Shown here one piece after another: positions 1 through 8,558 of a DNA stretch of 64,000 nucleotides (its first letter is position 1; each line of letters starts with the position of its first letter). Both the position numbers and the translations under genes were made by a program. A model generated the notes under the pieces. That model worked only from the letters and a program-made list of their open reading frames with translations. It was not told the DNA's origin and made no database searches. The stretch comes from UBA4615 sp964399635 (GTDB lineage: Bacteria; Pseudomonadota; Gammaproteobacteria; Burkholderiales; Burkholderiaceae_E): assembly GCA_964399635.1 (NCBI GenBank), contig CAYNRU010000056.1, positions 59,688 to 123,687 on the forward strand, given 5' to 3'.

Positions 1-142
1 TGATGACGTCCGCCCCGTAGGCCGCGAACTGCATGCCGCTGTTGGGACCGGCCATGCCCTGGCTCAGGTCCACCACGCGCAAGCCCTCGTAGGGCAGCGG
101 ATCGTCGTCCGCCGCGTGCGCTTCGTGCCCGCTGTCGCTCAT
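1..142 (-). CDS. CaiB/BaiF family CoA-transferase, N-terminal part (runs off the window)
   Basis: Only the first 47 codons are inside the window. After a short acidic leader they read LRVVDLSQGMAGP and then FAAYGADVI. This matches the start of class III (CaiB/BaiF) CoA-transferases, where a similar stretch opens the first nucleotide-binding-like fold. Such enzymes move CoA between acyl-CoAs and free acids in the cytoplasm. The gene diverges from a TRAP transporter/acyl-CoA dehydrogenase/MaoC cluster, so activation of the imported carboxylate is a reasonable guess at its role. The catalytic Asp lies outside the window, so the substrate cannot be judged. Confidence 0.85.
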   Translation of the reverse strand, partial: MSDSGHEAHAADDDPLPYEGLRVVDLSQGMAGPNSGMQFAAYGADVI

Positions 143-207
143 GTCGCCTCTCGTGTCTCGTGGTGCCTGCCCCGGCCGGGCCGCGGCGCGCCGCCGGGCC
201 TCGCCGA

Positions 208-244
208 TTGACAAGCGAGTACAGTATATGGAAATCTCTTTCCA
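208..244. promoter_or_regulatory. Divergent control region with a TGGAAA-N4-TTTCCA inverted repeat
   Basis: Between the CoA-transferase and dctP lies a perfect inverted repeat, TGGAAA tctc TTTCCA (229-244). Next to it, on the minus strand, is a good -10 element TATACT (223-228 complement) facing the CoA-transferase. A TTGACA (208-213) faces dctP but has no convincing -10. The arms resemble the GGAAA/TTTCC half-sites of IclR-type operators. No IclR gene is present here, so the regulator is unknown. Confidence 0.45.
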
Positions 245-309
245 CAAGATGAATGATCCGTCAAGCCGCCGGCATGCAGACGGACCGGACCGACACCGAG
301 GGGACGCAC

Positions 310-1350
310 ATGCGCACGATCAGCAGACGACGGTTCAACGGGCTCGTCGTGGGCGCCGCCGCCGCGGGCACCGGCCTGCACGCCCAGGGCCAGGAGGTCG
401 CGATCAAGGTCGCCGACTCGTTCCCGCCCAAGCACAACATCGCCAACTTCGGCACGCGCTGGTGGATGGACCGCGTCACCGAGCTGAGCGGGGGCAAGGT
501 CAAGTTCCAGTACTTCGGGGCCGAGCAGCTCGGCAAGCTCAAGGACATGCTGAGCCTGCTGCAGGCCGGCGCGACCGACATCGCCTACGTGCCGCCGACC
601 TTCTTCGAAGGGAAGATGCCGCTGAGCTCGGTGCACAGCCTGCCCAACCTGTTCAGCACCTCGCACGTGGGCGGCCTCGCGTTCTACGAGACCTCCATGA
701 AGACCGCGATCCTCAAGGAGGACTACCAGCGCAACGGCATCCGCCCGATGTGGGGCACGATGACCTCGACCTACAACATCTTCACGCGCACCAAGCCGAT
801 CCGCACGGTCGCCGACCTCAAGGGCATGAAGATCCGCTCGGCAGGCGGCTACCAGGACGACGCGGTGCGCATGCTGGGCGCCGTGCCCATCGACGTGCCC
901 AGCCCCGAGGCCTACCAGGCGATGCAGCTCGGCACGGTCGACGGCGCCATCTTCCCGGCCTCGGCCGCGCAGTCCTACCGCATCCACGAGATCTCCAAGT
1001 ACTTCACGCTGGGCTTCAACGTGACGGTGTTCTACGCGCCGTACGCAGTGAACCTGCGCTCGTGGGACCGCTGGCCGGCCGACGTCAAGGCGGCGTTCGA
1101 GAAGGCCAACGCCGAGGCGAACCTGCGGATGGGCAAGTACTTCGACGAGAGCAACCAGAAGCTGATCGAGTCGTACGCCGCCTCGGGCGTTGAGATCATC
1201 ACGCTGCCCGAGGCCGAGCAGGCGAAGGTGCGCCAGGCGCTCGACCCGCTGTACGCGAAATGGGCCGCCGACATGAAGGCGAAGAACCTGCCGGGCGACG
1301 AGGTGCTCGCCTACTTCCGGGAAGCCATCAAGCGCGTCCCCGCGGCCTGA
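310..1350 (+). CDS. dctP: TRAP transporter solute-binding protein (DctP family)
   Basis: This is the periplasmic receptor of a tripartite ATP-independent transporter, 346 aa. The start at 310 gives MRTISRRRFNG, a twin-arginine signal (S-R-R-R-F) followed by a small-residue hydrophobic stretch ending near AQGQE. A GAGGGG ribosome-binding site precedes it; an upstream ATG at 253 would bury the signal. The mature protein shows DctP-family features: an early ADSFPPKHN segment, FGAEQLGKLKDML, and FTRTKPIRTVADLKGMKIR before the substrate loop. dctQ and dctM follow immediately. The acyl-CoA dehydrogenase and MaoC downstream suggest an organic acid ligand, but the ligand cannot be read from sequence. 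Confidence 0.93.
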   Translation: MRTISRRRFNGLVVGAAAAGTGLHAQGQEVAIKVADSFPPKHNIANFGTRWWMDRVTELSGGKVKFQYFGAEQLGKLKDMLSLLQAGATDIAYVPPTFFEGKMPLSSVHSLPNLFSTSHVGGLAFYETSMKTAILKEDYQRNGIRPMWGTMTSTYNIFTRTKPIRTVADLKGMKIRSAGGYQDDAVRMLGAVPIDVPSPEAYQAMQLGTVDGAIFPASAAQSYRIHEISKYFTLGFNVTVFYAPYAVNLRSWDRWPADVKAAFEKANAEANLRMGKYFDESNQKLIESYAASGVEIITLPEAEQAKVRQALDPLYAKWAADMKAKNLPGDEVLAYFREAIKRVPAA

Positions 1351-1354
1351 CCGG

Positions 1355-1888
1355 ATGGATGCCCGGGAAGCGGCCCCCGCGGGCGGCGGCCTCGCGCGGC
1401 TGGAGAACGCTTTCGCGACGCTCGCGCACTGGGCGCTGTTCGTGCTGCTCGCGCTGGTGATCGTGCAGGTGTTCACCCGCTACGTCCTCAACGACCCGTT
1501 CGGCGAGGTCGTGACCATCACCGAGACCTACCTGATGCCGGCTATCGTGTTCTTCACGATCGCGGCGCTGCAGCGCGACGACGGCCACATCCGCGTCGAC
1601 CTGCTGTATCTGAAGTTCGGCGGGCGCACCCGCCAGCTGGCCGACCTGCTGATCCACGTGCTGTCGGCGGCGTTCTGGGTGGTGGTGCTGTATGCCAGCG
1701 CCAGCGAGACGCTCTTCGCCTGGCGGATGGGCTACGAGGTGTCGAAGAACTTCCCGGTGCCGGTCGCCTCGGCGATCGGCATCGTGCCCGTCGGCGCGAC
1801 GCTGATCCTCGTGCGCCTGCTGCTGCAGATCGGGGCGTCGTTTCGCGCGCTGCGCCGGCCGCTGCCTGCCATCGGAGGCACGCCATGA
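1355..1888 (+). CDS. dctQ: TRAP transporter small membrane subunit (DctQ family)
   Basis: A 177-aa integral membrane protein with about four hydrophobic helices, starting 4 bp after dctP. It contains the usual DctQ start of helix 1 (HWALFVLLALVIVQVFTRYVL) followed by GEVVTITETYLMP. DctQ anchors and organises the large DctM subunit and helps dock the receptor. The stop overlaps the dctM start by 4 bp (ATGA), so the two are probably translationally coupled. Length and position are typical for the family. Confidence 0.9.
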   Translation: MDAREAAPAGGGLARLENAFATLAHWALFVLLALVIVQVFTRYVLNDPFGEVVTITETYLMPAIVFFTIAALQRDDGHIRVDLLYLKFGGRTRQLADLLIHVLSAAFWVVVLYASASETLFAWRMGYEVSKNFPVPVASAIGIVPVGATLILVRLLLQIGASFRALRRPLPAIGGTP

Positions 1889-3162
1889 CCGTCACCCTGG
1901 TGCTGACGCTGATGGGGGCGCTGCTGCTGCTGGGCATGCCGATCGGGTTCGCGATGGGGCTGTCGGGCGTGGTCGGCATCTACGCGGTCGGCGGCATCGA
2001 CACGCTGCTGGGCATCGTCGCGGTCACGCCCTACCGGCAGTCGGCGTCGTGGATCCTGATCGCGATCCCGCTGTTCGTGCTGATGGCGGAGATGCTCGCC
2101 TCGAGCCGCATCACCGCCGACCTGTTCGCGGCGATGAACCGCTGGGTCGGCCACCTGCCCGGGGGCCTCGCGATCGCGGGCGTGCTGGCGGCGGCGGGAC
2201 TGGGCGCGGTGTCGGGATCCTCCACCGCGGCGACCGCGGCGCTGTCCAAGTCAGTGGCGCCGGAGCTGCTCGCGGCCGGCTACTCACGTGGCCTGGCGAT
2301 TGGGACGGTGGCGTCGGCCGGCACGCTGGCGATCATGATCCCGCCCAGCGTCATCATGGTGATCTACGGCATCCTCACCGAGACCTCGGTCGGCCTGCTG
2401 TTCGTCGCCGGCATCGTGCCCGGCCTGCTGACCGTGGTCGCCTACGCCGCGACCATCGTGATCTGGGCCAGGTACGTGCCGCAGGCCGCGCCCCGCACCG
2501 AGCGGCATGGCTGGCCGGCGCGATTCGCGGCGCTGCGCGGCGTATGGCCGATGCTGGTGCTGTTCGTGCTGGTGATCGGCGGGCTGTACTCGGGCGTCGT
2601 GACCGTCACCGAATCGGCCGCGCTCGGCGCCACCGGCGCCATCGTGCTCGCGTTCTGGTTCCTGCGCGGCGAGGGCTGGGGCGCGCTGAAGGAGGCGCTG
2701 GCCCGCACGACGGCCACGACCGCGATGATCTTCACCATCATCATCGGCGCGCACCTGTTCAGCTACTTCATGACGCTGACCGGCACGCCGCAGGCGCTGC
2801 TTGCCTACGTGGACGCGCTGCAGATCGAGCACTGGGTCGTGTTCTCGGTGATCATCCTGATCTACTTGCTGCTCGGCTGCTTCATGGACCAGCTCGCCAT
2901 CCTGGTGCTGACCCTGCCGATCGTGTTCCCGATGGTGCTGCGCTTCGGCTACGACCCGATCTGGTTCGGCATCGTGCTCACCAAGACCGTCGAGATCGGC
3001 CTGATCACGCCGCCCCTGGGCATGAACTGCTTCGTCGCGAGCTCGGTGAGCAAGATCCCGCTGTCGCAGGTGTTCCGGGGCGTCACGCCCTTCATCGGCG
3101 CCGAGCTGGTCACGATCGCGGTGCTGATATCGGTGCCGCAGATCGTGCTGTGGGTGCGGTGA
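1885..3162 (+). CDS. dctM: TRAP transporter large permease subunit (DctM family)
   Basis: The 425-aa ion-coupled permease of the TRAP system, with about twelve hydrophobic segments. Visible DctM hallmarks are GMPIGFAMGLSG near the N-terminus, GAVSGSSTAATAALSK and IMIPPSVIMVIYGI in the first half, and GLITPPLGMNCFVASS near the C-terminus. It belongs to the dctPQM operon and overlaps dctQ by 4 bp. The acyl-CoA dehydrogenase gene begins 28 bp after its stop and is probably on the same transcript. Confidence 0.93.
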   Translation: MTVTLVLTLMGALLLLGMPIGFAMGLSGVVGIYAVGGIDTLLGIVAVTPYRQSASWILIAIPLFVLMAEMLASSRITADLFAAMNRWVGHLPGGLAIAGVLAAAGLGAVSGSSTAATAALSKSVAPELLAAGYSRGLAIGTVASAGTLAIMIPPSVIMVIYGILTETSVGLLFVAGIVPGLLTVVAYAATIVIWARYVPQAAPRTERHGWPARFAALRGVWPMLVLFVLVIGGLYSGVVTVTESAALGATGAIVLAFWFLRGEGWGALKEALARTTATTAMIFTIIIGAHLFSYFMTLTGTPQALLAYVDALQIEHWVVFSVIILIYLLLGCFMDQLAILVLTLPIVFPMVLRFGYDPIWFGIVLTKTVEIGLITPPLGMNCFVASSVSKIPLSQVFRGVTPFIGAELVTIAVLISVPQIVLWVR

Positions 3163-3190
3163 GCGCGAAACGGACGCAAGGGACACGCGG

Positions 3191-4369
3191 ATGAGCGGAT
3201 TGACGGCGGAGCAGGCGATGCTCAAGGAGAGCGCGGAGCGATTCCTCGCGGGCGAGGCCGCGCCGCTGATCGCCGGCTGCGAGCGCGGCGGCGAGTTCCC
3301 GTGGACGCTGCTGCCCCGGCTGGCCGAGTTCGGCTACATCGGCCCGATGCTGCCGGTGGCCTCGGGCGGCCAGGGCGCGAGCTACACCGACATGACGATC
3401 CTGATGGAGGCCGCGGGCCACTGCTGGCTCGGCCTGCGGGCGCTGATGAACGTCGCCAACATGATCGCGGGGCTGCTCGACGCGCACGCCGACGCGGTGC
3501 AGCGCGACCGCTACCTCGTGCCGCTGCTGGCCGGCGAGCGTCGTGTCTTCGTCGCGATCACCGAGCCCGGGCACGGCTCGGATGCGAGCGCGATCGAGAC
3601 CCGCGCCATCGACCGGGGTGATCACTTCGAGCTGCACGGCATCAAGCAGTGGATCACCAATGCCGGCGGCGACTTCGGGATCGTGCTGGTGCAGGTCGTC
3701 TCGGACACGGGCGAGCGCATGGGGCCGGCCGCGCTGATCGTCGACAGCGCCGAGTGCGACTACACCGTGCGCCCGCTCGAGACCATGATCCTGCGCGGCA
3801 CCGGCACCTCGGAGATCGTCTTCGATGGCACGCGCGTGCCGCGCTCGCAGCTGGTCGGGCGAATCGGGGGGGGCCTGCGCACCGTCCTCACCACGCTCAA
3901 CGAAGGGCGCCTCAGCGTGTCGGCGGGCGCCGTGGGCGCGGCGCAGCGGGCGCTCGAGCTGTCGATCGACTACGCGAAGACGCGGGTGCAGTTCGGCCGG
4001 CCGATCGGCGAGTTCCAGCTGGTGCAGGGCATGCTCGCCGAGATGGTCACGCTGGTGCGTGCCTCGCGCCTGCTGTGCCGAGACGCGGCGGAGGCGCTCG
4101 ACGCCGGGCGCACGGCCCGGCTCGAATGCGCGATCGCCAAGAAGTTCTGCACCGAATCGGCCCACCGCGTGGCCAGCCTCGCCCTGCAGGTCCATGGCGG
4201 CTCGGGCTACAGCACCGACCTGCCGCTCGAGCGGATCTTCCGTGACACGCGCGGCGGACTGATCCCCGAGGGCACCTCCGAGATCCAGATCCTCATCATC
4301 GGGCGTGAGCTGCTGGGGCTGTCGGCCTTCGGCGACCGGCCCCGCACCCGCAAGGACACCGCGTCATGA
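3191..4369 (+). CDS. Acyl-CoA dehydrogenase
   Basis: A 392-aa FAD-dependent acyl-CoA dehydrogenase, which would oxidise an acyl-CoA to the enoyl-CoA and pass electrons to ETF. The three-domain fold is recognisable: helical N-terminal region (1-115), a middle FAD-binding beta domain with AITEPGHGSDASAI and GIKQWITNAG, and a C-terminal helical domain with ALQVHGGSGY. The motif IPEGTSEIQ places a Glu at about residue 360, where short/medium-chain enzymes carry the catalytic base. It overlaps the MaoC gene by 4 bp, so the two probably catalyse successive steps (dehydrogenation, hydration) on the TRAP substrate after CoA activation. Chain specificity is not evident. Confidence 0.92.
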   Translation: MSGLTAEQAMLKESAERFLAGEAAPLIAGCERGGEFPWTLLPRLAEFGYIGPMLPVASGGQGASYTDMTILMEAAGHCWLGLRALMNVANMIAGLLDAHADAVQRDRYLVPLLAGERRVFVAITEPGHGSDASAIETRAIDRGDHFELHGIKQWITNAGGDFGIVLVQVVSDTGERMGPAALIVDSAECDYTVRPLETMILRGTGTSEIVFDGTRVPRSQLVGRIGGGLRTVLTTLNEGRLSVSAGAVGAAQRALELSIDYAKTRVQFGRPIGEFQLVQGMLAEMVTLVRASRLLCRDAAEALDAGRTARLECAIAKKFCTESAHRVASLALQVHGGSGYSTDLPLERIFRDTRGGLIPEGTSEIQILIIGRELLGLSAFGDRPRTRKDTAS

Positions 4370-4848
4370 GCGTGCTGCACGACATCGAGGCCTTCGAGGT
4401 CCACTTCGAGACGCTGAACGTCGGCGACACCTTCAAGACCGCCGGGCGCACGGTCACCGAGGCGGACATCGTCGCGTTCGCCGGGCTGTCCGGCGACTAC
4501 AACGCGCTGCACACCGATGCCGAGTTCGCGGCCACCACGCCGCACGGCGAGCGCATCGCCCACGGGCTGCTCGTGCTCGCGATCGTGTCGGGCCTGAGCA
4601 CGCGCCTGCCGGTCATGAAGTGCATGGAGCGCACCATCCTCGGCCTGGCCAACCTGCAGTGCCGCTGGCGCCGGCCCACCCGGATCGGCGACACCCTCCA
4701 CGTGGTGCTGGAGGTGGCCGAGAAGGCGCCCGCCGCCAAGAGCGACCGCGGCACCGTGGTGCTGCGGCGCACGGCGGTCAACCAGCGCGGCGAGACGGTG
4801 ATGGAGAGCGACTGGAGCCTGGTGCTGCGCAGGCACACGCCGCTGTAG
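4366..4848 (+). CDS. MaoC-family enoyl-CoA hydratase
   Basis: A 160-aa single hot-dog-fold protein. The segment SGDYNALHTDAEFA carries the Asp and His of the MaoC/R-specific hydratase active site, followed by the conserved HG in IAHGLLVLAI. MaoC proteins add water across enoyl-CoA double bonds. The gene overlaps the preceding acyl-CoA dehydrogenase by ATGA and is the last gene of the unit that begins at dctP. Single-domain MaoC proteins normally act as homodimers. Confidence 0.88.
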   Translation: MSVLHDIEAFEVHFETLNVGDTFKTAGRTVTEADIVAFAGLSGDYNALHTDAEFAATTPHGERIAHGLLVLAIVSGLSTRLPVMKCMERTILGLANLQCRWRRPTRIGDTLHVVLEVAEKAPAAKSDRGTVVLRRTAVNQRGETVMESDWSLVLRRHTPL

Positions 4849-4906
4849 CCCCCGCACCGCGGCAGACCGTCGGCGCGGCGATCGGCCGCGAGGGTACAGT
4901 CGCACG

Positions 4907-6342
4907 ATGCGTTTCGATCCCGACCGTGCCCTGGCCCTGCTCCGCAAGGCGTCCGCGCGCGCCGACGCGCGCTTTTGCGACGGCCAGTAGGAGGCGGTCC
5001 GGCACGTGGTCGAGGGGCGGGGCCGGCTGCTGGTGGTGCAGAAGACCGGCTGGGGCAAGAGCAACGTGTGCTTCATCGCGACCGCGACGATCCGCGAGGC
5101 CGGCGGCGGCCCGGCGCTGCTGGTGTCGCCGCTGCCGTCGCTGATGCGCAACCAGCTCGCCGCCGCCCGGCGCATGGGCGTGCGCGCCGCGACCATCCAC
5201 TCGGACAACGCGCAGGACTGGGCCGCCGTGGAGGCGGCGCTGCAGCGCGACGACGTGGACATCCTGCTGGTCTCGCCCGAGCGGCTCGCCAACGAGCGCT
5301 TCGCCGCGCAGGTGCTGCCGACGACGGGCTGAGCGTGTCGGAGATCCTGGCCCGTGCCGAGCGGCTGACCGCGCAACGCCAGAAGGAGCAGCGCCAGATG
5401 CAGGCCTACGTGGACCTGCCCTTTGGCGAGCACATGGCCTTCCTCGTGCGCGCGCTCGACGGCGATCCGGACACCGTGCGCCCACCCACGCTCGCGCCGC
5501 TGCCCGCCACCGCCGACGAGGGCCTGGTGCGCGAGGCGGTGGCCTTCCTGCGGCGCACCCACCTGCCGATCGAGCCGCGCCTGCAATGGCCCGCGGGCGG
5601 CATGCCGCGGATGCGCGCGAGCGGGCGGATCGGCGCCGACCGCCGGGCGATGCCGGGCCGGGCGCTGTCGGTGTGGCGCGACGCGGGCTGGGGGACGCTG
5701 GTGGCGCGCGGCAGGCAGCACGACGGGCGCTTCGACGAGGCGCTGATCGGGGCCTGCGTCGCCATGGTCCGCGCGTGGGGGCCGCGGCCGGCGCCCGCCT
5801 GGGTGGCCTGCGTTCCGTCGCTGCGCCAGCCGGGGCTGGTGCCGGACTTCGCGGGCAGGCTCGCCGCGGCGCTCGGTCTGCCCTTCCTCGACCTGCTGGC
5901 CCGCAGCGAGGCCCGGCCCGAGCAGGCCGCGATGGCCAACGCGATCCAGCGGGCGCGAAACCTGGACGGCGCCCTCGCGCTGCGCGACGCGGCGGTGCCC
6001 GGGGGGCCGGTGCTGCTGGTCGACGACCGCGTGGACTCGCGCTGGACCTTCGCCGTGTGCGCGTGGCTGCTGCGCCGCGGCGGCAGCGGCGGGGTCCACC
6101 CGCTCGCCGGCAGGGCAAGCGCCGACTGGCTCGGCACGGCGGCCCGGCTGGGCGCGCGGGCCTGCGACGTCGGTCGACAGGACATCGTTACCTGCGCTCT
6201 GGTAGGCGTCTTGTTGACAGTAAGCGCTGACATCGCTGAGCTGGAAGCGGTGCTCGCGACCGGCCACCGGCTGGGGGTGCCGGTGTACCGGCGCGTCGCG
6301 TCGGGGGCCTCGATCCCGGTCGCGCCGGTCCCGGCCCCATGA
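4907..6342 (+). pseudogene. Decayed RecQ-like DNA helicase with C-terminal phosphoribosyltransferase-like domain
   Basis: An ATG at 4907 opens a frame ending DARFCDGQ, then an in-frame TAG at 4988-4990 sits where RecQ relatives have Trp (DGQWEA), so a TGG to TAG change is likely. The same frame continues through KTGWGKS (Walker A-like) and ILLVSPERLAN, then stops at 5330-5332. Sequence resumes in another frame near 5337 with ILARAERLTAQRQKEQRQMQ and a phosphoribosyltransferase-like region including PVLLVDDRVDSRWT. The DEAD box, second RecA domain and RQC region are missing, so a large internal deletion has occurred. From about 6112 the reading frame no longer resembles the family and its DNA is less GC-rich. 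It cannot encode a working helicase. Confidence 0.85.
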
Positions 6343-6394
6343 CCGGATCCGATCGACGAGGCGACGCCCGACGCGCTGCTCGGCGCCCGCCGGC

Positions 6395-7387
6395 CTAGGC
6401 GCGGCCGACGCCGTGCCGGCGCCGCCAGTCGAGGAAGTCGCGCGCGGCCGAGGCCAGGTCGAAGCGCGGCACGAAGCCGGTGTCGGCCCGGAGCCGGGCG
6501 ATGTCCATCGACGCGCGGTCGTAGGGCGCGTAGCAGTCGACCATCGTCTCCCCGGTGCCGGCCTGCGCGGCCACCCGCCATTCGAAGCCGGGGTGGGCCG
6601 GCGCGATCGCGGCGCACCACTCGGGCAGCGGGCCCTCGAAGCCGGCCGCGACGTTGTAGACCGCGTGCGGCAGACCGGGCCGGTCGAGCAGCGCGGCGAG
6701 CCCGGCGGCGCAGTCGCGCACATACAGCCAGTCGCGCCGGCTCGGGCGCGGCAGCACGGCGCGCCCGCCGCGGGCCGCGATCTCGATGACCTGGAGCGGC
6801 GCGCTCAGGGTGTCGCGCCACCCGGTGTCGGCCTCCCAGGGGCCGAAGCAGGTGCCGAGCCGCCCGACGACGAGGTCCAGGCCGTGCAGGTCGGCCAGGC
6901 GCCGCGCGGCGGCCTCGGCCGCCATCTTGGAGATGCCGTACAGGGCCTCGGGGCGCAGCGGCGTCGTGTCCTCGTGCAGCGGCGCCGGGCCGTCGCCGCT
7001 CGCGCCGTACACCGATCCCGAACTCGCGTGCACGACCCGGGCCACGCCCGCGCCGGCGGCCGCCGCCAGCGCCGCGACGACGCCGCCCAGGTTGACGTCG
7101 AAGATCGCGCCCGGCGTCGCGCGCTCCCGGGCGGCGTTCGCGGTGATGGCGGCGAGCGTCACCAGGCGCGCGGGCCGGTGCCGCCGGATCGCCTCGCCCA
7201 GGGCGGTGGCGTCGCGCACATCGCCCACCGCCATGTCGAAGCGCCCGGGCAGGGCCGCGAACGCGCTCGCCGCGGCGGGCCGGGGCGGCGCGAGGTCGAA
7301 GCCGACGACATGCTCGCCGCGCGCGAGCAGGTGCTCGGCGAGCGCGAGGCCCACGAAGCCGCAGGCGCCGGTGATGAACGTGGTCAT
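6395..7387 (-). CDS. NAD-dependent epimerase/dehydratase (extended SDR)
   Basis: A 330-aa extended short-chain dehydrogenase. The start at 7387 places the Rossmann glycine motif TGACGFVG immediately at the N-terminus; in-frame ATGs further upstream would add an unrelated leader. HASSGSVYG and YGISKMAAE supply the Ser and the Tyr-x-x-x-Lys pair, and GRLGTCFGPWE follows. Relatives act on nucleotide sugars or similar carbonyl compounds with NAD(P). It stands alone, divergent from a small Cys-rich gene and convergent with the recQ remnant, so its substrate is unknown. Confidence 0.85.
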   Translation of the reverse strand: MTTFITGACGFVGLALAEHLLARGEHVVGFDLAPPRPAAASAFAALPGRFDMAVGDVRDATALGEAIRRHRPARLVTLAAITANAARERATPGAIFDVNLGGVVAALAAAAGAGVARVVHASSGSVYGASGDGPAPLHEDTTPLRPEALYGISKMAAEAAARRLADLHGLDLVVGRLGTCFGPWEADTGWRDTLSAPLQVIEIAARGGRAVLPRPSRRDWLYVRDCAAGLAALLDRPGLPHAVYNVAAGFEGPLPEWCAAIAPAHPGFEWRVAAQAGTGETMVDCYAPYDRASMDIARLRADTGFVPRFDLASAARDFLDWRRRHGVGRA

Positions 7388-7482
7388 TCGCGCGGCGCCC
7401 GGCGCCGATGGGTAGGCTCCAGGCGATGTCGCGACCGCGCGCATGCGCGCGCGGCGCCCGATCCTGCGAGGAGTGCACCCCA

Positions 7483-7647
7483 ATGACCGACCCGCGCTGC
7501 TGCGGCACCGAGAGCTGCATCATCAACGCCGAAGGCGTCTGCTGGTGCGGGCAGAAATGGGACGGCGAGAAGATGTGCTTTCCGCCCGCCGAGGCGCCCG
7601 CGCCGCGCGGGGGGCAGGTCGAGCCCGACGCCGAGCCGGGCGCCTGA
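7483..7647 (+). CDS. Small cysteine-rich protein
   Basis: A 54-aa ORF with a strong GAGGAG ribosome-binding site 8-10 nt upstream of the ATG at 7483. The N-terminal half holds six Cys in the pattern CC-x4-C-x7-C-x-C-x9-C, within CCGTESC, VCWCGQKW and MC. This suggests a bound metal or disulfides; the C-terminal half is Pro/Glu-rich and probably disordered. There is no signal peptide. I do not recognise a named family. It lies in the gap between two minus-strand genes and is transcribed alone. Confidence 0.65.
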   Translation: MTDPRCCGTESCIINAEGVCWCGQKWDGEKMCFPPAEAPAPRGGQVEPDAEPGA

Positions 7648-7682
7648 GGCCGGGCGGGCGGGCGGCGCGCCGCGACCGCGCG

Positions 7683-8480
7683 TCATGCCGCCATCCAGCC
7701 GCCGTCGACCATGATCTGCGCGCCGGTCACGAAGCTCGCCTCGCTGCTGGCGAGGAACAGCACCGCGCGGGCGACGTCGTCCGGGCGCCCGAGCCGCGGC
7801 CAGGGCGTGCGGCGCACCGCGCGCTCCATCACCACCGGGTCGAGCGCGCGCCCGCCCGCGCCGGTCTGGATCTTGCCCGGGGCGACCGCGTTGCAGACGA
7901 TCTGCTGCGGCGCGTAGTCGGCCGCGACCTGACGCGTCAGGTAGCCGATGCCGGCCTTGCTCACGCCGTAGGCGAGGTCGCCGGGGGCGGCGATCATGCC
8001 GTGCTGCGACGCGAGGTTCACGATGCGCCCGCGCACCTCGTCGACCGGTTCCTGCAGCACCATCTGGCGCACGGCCGCGCGGCAGCACCGGAACACGCCG
8101 CTCAGGTTCACGTCGAGCACGCGCTGCCAGTCGGCCTCCTCGAGCTCGAGCAGGGGACGGGCATGCCGGATGCAAGCGTTGTTCACCATCACGTCGAGCC
8201 GCCCGAAGCGCTCGACCGCACCGCGCACCAGCGCCTCGACCTGCGCGGCGTCGGCCACGTCGGTGCGCACGAACAGCGCCTCGTGGCCGTCGGCTGCGAT
8301 CAGCTCGGTGGTCGGCACGCCGCCCTCGACGACCTCGGTGGTCACGTCGGCCACCACCACCGACGCGCCGTGCGCCGCGAGCAGCCGCGCGGTGGCCCGT
8401 CCGATCCCGGAGGCGGCGCCGGTGACGATGCACACCTTGCCGGCCATGCGGGCGGGGGAGGACGTGGGCTGCATGGACAT
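7683..8480 (-). CDS. SDR-family NAD(P)-dependent oxidoreductase
   Basis: A classical short-chain dehydrogenase of about 265 aa. The cofactor motif TGAASGIG is near residue 20, NNAC in the middle, and the active site is NLASQHG followed by AYGVSKAG, giving the Ser/Tyr/Lys triad. The C-terminus QIMVDGGW is typical. The start at 8480 has a GGAG about 8 nt upstream; a start 18 nt downstream at the MAGK segment is an alternative. It is the last gene of the minus-strand unit headed by the GntR regulator and probably oxidises or reduces a product of that pathway. Substrate unknown. Confidence 0.88.
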   Translation of the reverse strand: MSMQPTSSPARMAGKVCIVTGAASGIGRATARLLAAHGASVVVADVTTEVVEGGVPTTELIAADGHEALFVRTDVADAAQVEALVRGAVERFGRLDVMVNNACIRHARPLLELEEADWQRVLDVNLSGVFRCCRAAVRQMVLQEPVDEVRGRIVNLASQHGMIAAPGDLAYGVSKAGIGYLTRQVAADYAPQQIVCNAVAPGKIQTGAGGRALDPVVMERAVRRTPWPRLGRPDDVARAVLFLASSEASFVTGAQIMVDGGWMAA

Positions 8481-8558
8481 GCGTGGGCTCCGTGCGGGCA
8501 CATCCCGCGGCAGCGGCGATGGTAGCCGGGCGCGGGCGCCGCGCCGCCCGCCGGCCCC

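Noticed and set aside
208..237. Consensus sigma-70 promoter for dctP from TTGACA at 208
   Set aside because: No acceptable -10 hexamer lies 16-18 bp downstream; the good TATACT nearby is on the minus strand facing the CoA-transferase.
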